DNA of 36,865 bases, taken from positions 1 through 36,865 of the forward strand of contig CAJFUP010000001.1 in assembly GCA_904420225.1 (NCBI GenBank), read 5' to 3'. This document shows, piece after piece, positions 32,413 to 36,865 of this stretch. The notes beneath the pieces are model-generated. The model was not told where the DNA came from. It did no database searches and saw nothing but the letters and a program-made list of their open reading frames with translations. The translations under genes were made by a program, and so were the position numbers. Source of the stretch: an uncultured Lachnospiraceae bacterium. Its GTDB lineage: Bacteria > Bacillota > Clostridia > Lachnospirales > Lachnospiraceae. Positions within the stretch are counted from its first letter, which is position 1. Each line of letters opens with the position of its first letter.

Positions 32413-33708
32413 ATGGAGCAGTATATTATAAAAGGCGGGAATCCGCTGGTGGGTGAAGTGGCGATAGGCGGGGCGAAAAATGCAGCCCTGGGAATTTTGG
32501 CAGGTGCCATCATGGCAGATGAGAGTGTGATTCTCCATAATCTGCCAGATGTGAGGGATATCAATGTGCTTTTGGAAGCCATTGAAGGTTCGGGTGCCAT
32601 TGTGGAGAGAAAAAGCAGGCATACTGTACTGCTCAACGGTTCCACCATCTATAACATGACGGTGGATAACAGCTACATAAAAAAAATGAGGGCTTCTTAT
32701 TACCTTTTGGGGGCCATGCTGGGCAAGTACCACCACGCAGAAGTATCGCTGCCCGGTGGATGCAACATTGGCAGCCGCCCCATTGATCAGCATCTGAAAG
32801 GGTTTCGGGCCATGGGCGCTACGGCGGTGGTGCGAAACGGTATGATTGTGGTGGATACGGAGCATCTGATGGGAGCCCATATTTATTTTGATATGGTATC
32901 TGTGGGCGCCACCATCAATGTCATGCTGGCGGCAGTTCTGGCCGACGGAAGGACTGTGCTGGAAAACTGCGCCAAGGAGCCGCATGTGGTGGATGTGGCC
33001 AATCTGCTGAATACCATGGGCGCCAGAATCAAGGGCGCGGGCACAGATGTGATCCGTATTGACGGAGTGGAAAAGCTGCACGGGGCCGATTACTCCGTAA
33101 TTCCCGATCAGATCGAGGCGGGAACCTTTATGTTTGCTGCCGCGGCCACCAGAGGTGATGTGACGGTGAAAAATGTGATCCCCAAGCATCTGGAATGTCT
33201 CACATCCAAGCTGCGGGAGATCGGGTGTGAGGTGTCGGAGTTTGATGATGCGGTTCGTGTGGTCAGCAAGGGACGTCTGTCCCACTCCACCATCAAGACT
33301 TTGCCCTATCCAGGATTTCCCACCGATATGCAGCCCCAGATGGCAGTGCTGCTGGCTTTATCGGAGGGAACCAGTACCATCACGGAAAGCATATTTGAAA
33401 ACCGCTTCAAATATGTGGACGAGCTGAACCGCATGGGCAGTGATATTAAAGTGGAGGGAAATACCGCTATCATCAATGGGATTCCAGCGCTGATGGGCGC
33501 TCAGGTAACGGCTCCCGATCTGCGAGCTGGGGCTGCCCTGGTCATCGCAGGATTGGCGGCAGACGGCATCACCACGGTGGAAGACATTGGCTATATCCTG
33601 CGGGGGTATGAAGACTTTGCCTGTAAGCTGCGCTCTTTGGGCGGCATGATTGAGGAAGTGGAAAGTGAGCGGGAAATCCAGAAATTTAAAATGAGCGTGG
33701 TGGGATAA
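32413..33708 (+). CDS. murA: UDP-N-acetylglucosamine 1-carboxyvinyltransferase
   Basis: A protein of about 431 residues catalysing the first committed step of peptidoglycan synthesis, transfer of enolpyruvate from PEP to UDP-GlcNAc. K22 in GGAKNAAL and C117 in GGCNIGSRPID are the active-site lysine and the fosfomycin-target cysteine, so the enzyme is predicted to be fosfomycin-sensitive. The two-domain inside-out barrel length fits. The start is uncertain: ATG 32401 lies 1 nt after AAAGG, and ATG 32413 lies 13 nt after it and gives the family-like MEQYIIKGG. I chose 32413. Confidence 0.93.
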   Translation: MEQYIIKGGNPLVGEVAIGGAKNAALGILAGAIMADESVILHNLPDVRDINVLLEAIEGSGAIVERKSRHTVLLNGSTIYNMTVDNSYIKKMRASYYLLGAMLGKYHHAEVSLPGGCNIGSRPIDQHLKGFRAMGATAVVRNGMIVVDTEHLMGAHIYFDMVSVGATINVMLAAVLADGRTVLENCAKEPHVVDVANLLNTMGARIKGAGTDVIRIDGVEKLHGADYSVIPDQIEAGTFMFAAAATRGDVTVKNVIPKHLECLTSKLREIGCEVSEFDDAVRVVSKGRLSHSTIKTLPYPGFPTDMQPQMAVLLALSEGTSTITESIFENRFKYVDELNRMGSDIKVEGNTAIINGIPALMGAQVTAPDLRAGAALVIAGLAADGITTVEDIGYILRGYEDFACKLRSLGGMIEEVESEREIQKFKMSVVG

Positions 33709-33736
33709 CGGTTTAAAAGAATCCAGAAAAAAGTCC

Positions 33737-33765
33737 TTGCAAATCAGTGGGATATCGTCTATAAT
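33737..33765 (+). promoter_or_regulatory. metK promoter
   Basis: TTGCAA (33737-33742) and TATAAT (33760-33765) are exactly 17 bp apart. The SAM riboswitch starts about 30 bp downstream. Confidence 0.85.
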
Positions 33766-33797
33766 GAAATACGTTGCAAAATTGAAAACAGTGAATT

Positions 33798-33896
33798 CTC
33801 TTATTTGAAGTGATGGAGATACATAGGATCGATGAAGTCACGGCAACCCCTTTGCGAGGAAGGTGCCAACCTGAGCGAGAAATCGAACAATAAGAG
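33798..33896 (+). ncRNA. SAM-I (S-box) riboswitch
   Basis: The P1 helix pairs CTCTTATT (33798-33805) with AATAAGAG (33889-33896). Inside are the S-box landmarks GATGAAGTCACGGCAACC and GGTGCCAACCTGAGCGAG in order and spacing. It precedes a terminator and metK, so SAM binding should end transcription and limit SAM synthesis. Confidence 0.93.
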
Positions 33897-33910
33897 GTGG
33901 AAGAAATGAT

Positions 33911-33937
33911 AAAGTCTGCCTCCCCGGCAGGCTTTTT
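33911..33937 (+). terminator. SAM riboswitch expression-platform terminator
   Basis: AAAGTCTGCC (33911-33920) pairs with GGCAGGCTTT (33926-33935) over 10 positions with one wobble, running into T5. Confidence 0.88.
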
Positions 33938-34008
33938 GTGATGCTGTGTATCATAAAAACGCTGCGCCACGGATGCGCGCTGGCGCCAAGAGAATGGAAC
34001 ATCTTCAA

Positions 34009-34042
34009 GGGAAACTGTGTCAGCGCCGCGGCACAGTTTCCC
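34009..34042 (+). promoter_or_regulatory. Second leader hairpin between the riboswitch terminator and metK
   Basis: GGGAAACTGTG (34009-34019) and CACAGTTTCCC (34032-34042) are perfect reverse complements, extended inward by T-G and C-G pairs to 13 bp. There is no U-run. It ends about 24 nt before the GAGGAG ribosome binding site. Confidence 0.6.
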
Positions 34043-34075
34043 CTATGGAACAGACGGCGCAGAAATGAGGAGATT

Positions 34076-35293
34076 ATGGAAAAATTTTTATTTACATCGG
34101 AATCTGTTACGGAGGGACATCCCGATAAGATGTGTGATCAGATTTCCGATGCCATTTTGGACGCACTGCTGGAACAGGATCCCATGAGCCGCGTGGCCTG
34201 CGAGACATGCACCACCACGGGGCTGGTGCTGGTCATGGGAGAAATCACCACAAAGGCATATGTGGATATTCAGAAGATTGTCCGTGATACAGTGGCTGAG
34301 ATTGGCTACACCAGGGCGAAATTTGGTTTCGATGCCACCACCTGTGGTGTGATCACTGCCATTGATGAGCAGTCCTCTGACATTGCCATGGGTGTGGACA
34401 AGGCTCTGGAAGCCAAGGCCTCAGGAGTCAAGGATCCTGGAGCCCTGGAAAATAAGATGAGCGAGAAAGAACTGGATGCCATTGGCGCCGGGGATCAGGG
34501 CATGATGTTTGGCTATGCTTCCAATGAGACAGAGGAATATATGCCGTATCCCATTGCCCTGGCTCATAAACTGGCCCGTCGTCTGACGGAAGTAAGAAAA
34601 GACGGGACACTGGCCTATCTTCGGCCCGACGGCAAGACTCAGGTGACAGTGGAGTACGATGAGAATCATCATCCCATTCGGCTGGAGGCAGTGGTTCTCT
34701 CCACGCAGCACGATGAGAATGTGACTCAGGAGCAGATCCATGCGGATATCAAAAAATATGTATTTGATCCCATTCTGCCTGCCCAAATGGTGGATGATGA
34801 TACCAAGTTTTTCATCAATCCCACGGGGCGCTTTGTCATCGGCGGCCCCCACGGGGACAGCGGATTGACGGGGAGAAAGATTATAGTGGATACTTACGGT
34901 GGCATGGCCCGCCACGGCGGCGGCGCGTTCTCCGGAAAAGACTGTACCAAGGTGGACCGTTCCGCTGCCTATGCAGCCCGCTATGTGGCCAAGAACCTGG
35001 TGGCTGCCGGACTGGCAGACCGCTGTGAGATTCAGCTTTCCTATGCCATCGGCGTGGCGCATCCCACCTCTATCATGGTGGACACGTTTGGGACAGGCAA
35101 GCTTTCCGATGGGCGGTTGGTGGAGATCATCCGCAGTCACTTTGATCTGAGACCGGCCGGAATCATCAAGATGCTGGATCTGCGCCGCCCCATTTATAAG
35201 CAGACAGCGGCCTACGGACATTTCGGAAGAAATGATTTGGATTTGCCCTGGGAGAAGCTGGACCGTGTGGAGGAACTGAAACAGTATTTGTGA
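34076..35293 (+). CDS. metK: S-adenosylmethionine synthetase
   Basis: A 405-residue enzyme making SAM from methionine and [19 protein letters not shown] (about 14-29) is the ATP/metal-binding start, [12 protein letters not shown] contains a conserved loop, and [19 protein letters not shown] is the family signature. ATG 34076 with GAGGAG upstream gives the standard start [18 protein letters not shown]. The frame stays open upstream through the leader to 33938, which explains the longer track ORF. It is controlled by the SAM-I riboswitch. RluA-type gene follows within 60 bp. Confidence 0.97.
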   Translation: MEKFLFTSESVTEGHPDKMCDQISDAILDALLEQDPMSRVACETCTTTGLVLVMGEITTKAYVDIQKIVRDTVAEIGYTRAKFGFDATTCGVITAIDEQSSDIAMGVDKALEAKASGVKDPGALENKMSEKELDAIGAGDQGMMFGYASNETEEYMPYPIALAHKLARRLTEVRKDGTLAYLRPDGKTQVTVEYDENHHPIRLEAVVLSTQHDENVTQEQIHADIKKYVFDPILPAQMVDDDTKFFINPTGRFVIGGPHGDSGLTGRKIIVDTYGGMARHGGGAFSGKDCTKVDRSAAYAARYVAKNLVAAGLADRCEIQLSYAIGVAHPTSIMVDTFGTGKLSDGRLVEIIRSHFDLRPAGIIKMLDLRRPIYKQTAAYGHFGRNDLDLPWEKLDRVEELKQYL

Positions 35294-35352
35294 CAGGAAA
35301 AATAGATGAGAGGAATAAGGGAGGCCGGACATGGCCGGAAGGGCAGGAGCGC

Positions 35353-36036
35353 ATGCTGGATATCATCATGGAAGACCAGGATATTATCGTGGTCAGAAAA
35401 CCCGCTGGGGTGGAGTCCCAGACGGGAAAGACATTTGCCATGGATTTGGAGAGCGAGATCCGCAATTACCGGTATCGGCAGTCCGGCGGCGGTTCTTGCT
35501 ATGTGGGAGTGGTACACCGGCTGGACCGTCCGGTGTGCGGCGTCATGGTCTATGCCAAGAGCAAGCAGGCAGCGGCGGATCTGAGCCGTCAGGTCCGGGA
35601 GGGGATGCTGCAAAAGGAATACCATGCCATACTGTGCGGTCATATGGATCCGTCCCAGGGTACGCTGGAGGATTGGCTGGTGCGGGACGGAAGACAAAAT
35701 TTGTCCCGCGTGGCAAAGAAGGGGGAGCGTGGGGCAAAAAAAGCCCTGCTCCGGTATGAGACGGTCCCCTTTGGCTCGTTTCGGGGATTGGACGGGTGGC
35801 TGCAGAGTGTGGGGGCCGATCTCTCCCAATTGTCCCTGGTCCGTGTGGAACTGCTGACAGGACGGCATCATCAGATTCGGGTACAATTCGCCCATGCGGG
35901 CTGCCCGATTCTTGGGGATACCCGCTATAATCCGACTTATGCCGGAAAAAAAGGGGGCATCCAGCTGGGGCTTTGCGCCAGCCGTTTGTCTTTTGTTCAT
36001 CCTCTCACAGGGCAGCGGCTTTCCTTTACCTGGTGA
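35353..36036 (+). CDS. RluA family pseudouridine synthase
   Basis: A 227-residue pseudouridine synthase. HRLDRPVCGVMVYAKS (about 55-70) holds the catalytic Asp. EYHAILCG and TGRHHQIRVQFAHAGCPILGD are the other RluA-subfamily motifs. No S4 domain, so it resembles short RluA/RluC-like enzymes; the rRNA or tRNA target is unknown. The start at 35353 has AGGAG close by; a GTG at 35290 overlapping the metK stop would add 21 residues. Likely co-transcribed with metK. Confidence 0.9.
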   Translation: MLDIIMEDQDIIVVRKPAGVESQTGKTFAMDLESEIRNYRYRQSGGGSCYVGVVHRLDRPVCGVMVYAKSKQAAADLSRQVREGMLQKEYHAILCGHMDPSQGTLEDWLVRDGRQNLSRVAKKGERGAKKALLRYETVPFGSFRGLDGWLQSVGADLSQLSLVRVELLTGRHHQIRVQFAHAGCPILGDTRYNPTYAGKKGGIQLGLCASRLSFVHPLTGQRLSFTW

Positions 36037-36173
36037 TCGCAGACGTTATAGTCACAGACTCCATAAAAATTTTCAAAACATTTCCAGCCTGTGGGTCCGA
36101 ATAGTTTTTTCGCTTTGTACCATACTAGTGAATGTACAAAACAGAAAAGAACAGAAGGGACGAAAGAAGGCTC

Positions 36174-36865
36174 ATGAGCAGGAAACAAAAGAGAGCAATA
36201 ACCATCACAGGGATAACCGGGGCGGTTTATTTGGTATTTCGATACCTGCTGCCCTTGGTTGTTCCTTTTTTCATTGCCCTTCTTTTGGCCAAGGCGGTCT
36301 GGCCTGCGGTTCGATTTCTCAATGGGAAAGGGAAGGTGCCGAAAACCTGGGCCGCCGGAGGGGTTCTGGCGCTGTATTTTGCCCTTTTTTTGGGGATAAT
36401 GTGGATAATTGGTGGAAAACTGGTGGAACAACTGGATTTTCTTGTGGATAAAATCCCTCAATATGTGGACAACATCTGTTCCTATCTGGATGGCGCCTGC
36501 CGTCAGCTGGATCATCTGCTGCACCTGGAAAGCGGCAGTATCATGGGACAGCTGCGGATCATGGTGGACGGAGCGGAGGAAAATGTGGTCTCCTTTGTGA
36601 TGCCGTATCTGATGACCGGATCTCTGCCGGTGGTCAAATGGCTGGTGGAATTTTTCACAGTGAGCACTGTGGCTGTCATCTCCGCTGTTATGATCATTGG
36701 AGAACGGGAAGAAATCAAAAAGTGGAAGGAAACCACCATGTTTCGTCGGGAAATTGCTGTCATCAGCCGCCGTCTGGGGGAAGTGGGAGGGGCTTATCTC
36801 AAGGTAGAGCTGATCATCATGCTTCTCACCACTGCCATCTGTATGGCAGGCCTGACCCTCATGGG
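36174..36865 (+). CDS. AI-2E/YtvI family membrane protein, N-terminal part (cut by window edge)
   Basis: An open frame from ATG 36174 (AAGAAGG 5 nt upstream) runs to the window end, about 230 codons; it is absent from the ORF track for that reason. It starts MSRKQKRAITITGITGAVYL and has hydrophobic spans at about 12-40, 58-80 and from 155 on. A central soluble part (QLDFLVDKIPQYVDNICSYL) is typical of AI-2E family permeases such as the sporulation protein YtvI. The transported molecule is unknown, and the C-terminal third is missing. Confidence 0.8.
   Translation, partial: MSRKQKRAITITGITGAVYLVFRYLLPLVVPFFIALLLAKAVWPAVRFLNGKGKVPKTWAAGGVLALYFALFLGIMWIIGGKLVEQLDFLVDKIPQYVDNICSYLDGACRQLDHLLHLESGSIMGQLRIMVDGAEENVVSFVMPYLMTGSLPVVKWLVEFFTVSTVAVISAVMIIGEREEIKKWKETTMFRREIAVISRRLGEVGGAYLKVELIIMLLTTAICMAGLTLM

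Noticed and set aside
1-36865. Mobile elements, CRISPR arrays, tRNA or rRNA genes
   Set aside because: No transposase or integrase motifs, no regular repeat-spacer arrays and no tRNA or rRNA signatures were seen on either strand.

Overview
The window looks like chromosomal DNA from a Gram-positive, low-to-mid GC anaerobe of the class Clostridia, most likely Lachnospiraceae-like. This is inferred from strong AGGAGG-type ribosome binding sites, TTGACA/TATAAT promoters with 16-18 bp spacers, U-tailed terminators, a GdpP-bL9-DnaB cluster, a DUF951 gene next to rpsF, MecA, a CBS/DRTGG family II pyrophosphatase and a SAM-I riboswitch before metK. No rRNA, tRNA, insertion sequence, prophage or CRISPR array was seen. 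Two genes run off the window edges (a Cof-type HAD phosphatase at the left and an AI-2E family permease at the right) and are absent from the ORF track, as is the 59-residue DUF951 gene.

Layout. 1-1.5 kb: HAD phosphatase (minus) and an APH-fold phosphotransferase with a highly structured leader. 1.5-5.7 kb: a uronate-catabolism island, with kdgK divergent from two tandem GH88 unsaturated glucuronyl hydrolase paralogs, then an ArsC/Spx-like thioredoxin-fold protein. 5.8-10.4 kb: a small XRE regulator, then an operon of a three-S1-domain RNA-binding protein, a Sir2 deacylase and a large orphan lipoprotein. 10.4-17.6 kb: the informational core: DUF951 (minus), rpsF-ssb-rpsR, a MATE exporter (minus), gdpP-rplI-dnaB. 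17.7-20.7 kb: mecA (minus), a roughly 680-bp gap without a credible gene, and a small accessory patch of two XRE regulators (minus) around an orphan 104-residue protein (plus). 20.7-24.2 kb (minus): Met-rich lipoprotein, pyruvate kinase, cell-wall amidase. 24.3-36.9 kb (plus): aspartokinase, DedA, galE, ROK glucokinase, a small membrane protein, family II pyrophosphatase, flavin reductase, a shikimate-kinase-like protein with altered substrate residues, murA, the SAM-I riboswitch and metK, an RluA-type pseudouridine synthase and the AI-2E permease.

How the genes fit together. GH88 enzymes release unsaturated uronate from disaccharides made by polysaccharide lyases. After isomerisation and reduction by enzymes not in the window, this becomes 2-keto-3-deoxygluconate, which KdgK phosphorylates. 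rpsF-ssb-rpsR and gdpP-rplI-dnaB join translation, replication and c-di-AMP turnover. galE, glucokinase and pyruvate kinase are central sugar metabolism. murA, DedA and the amidase serve the envelope.

Most of the window is housekeeping and I did not find a clear-cut new multi-gene system. The best leads are RNA or regulatory: a pseudoknot-capable leader before the phosphotransferase, a 17-bp perfect hairpin inside an overlapping small ORF before pyk, a second hairpin after the SAM riboswitch, a Shine-Dalgarno/hairpin/ATG arrangement before the glucokinase, the XRE/orphan-protein patch, and the divergent AroK-like kinase. All coordinates, promoter spacings and stem pairings were counted by hand; no search or folding program was run.
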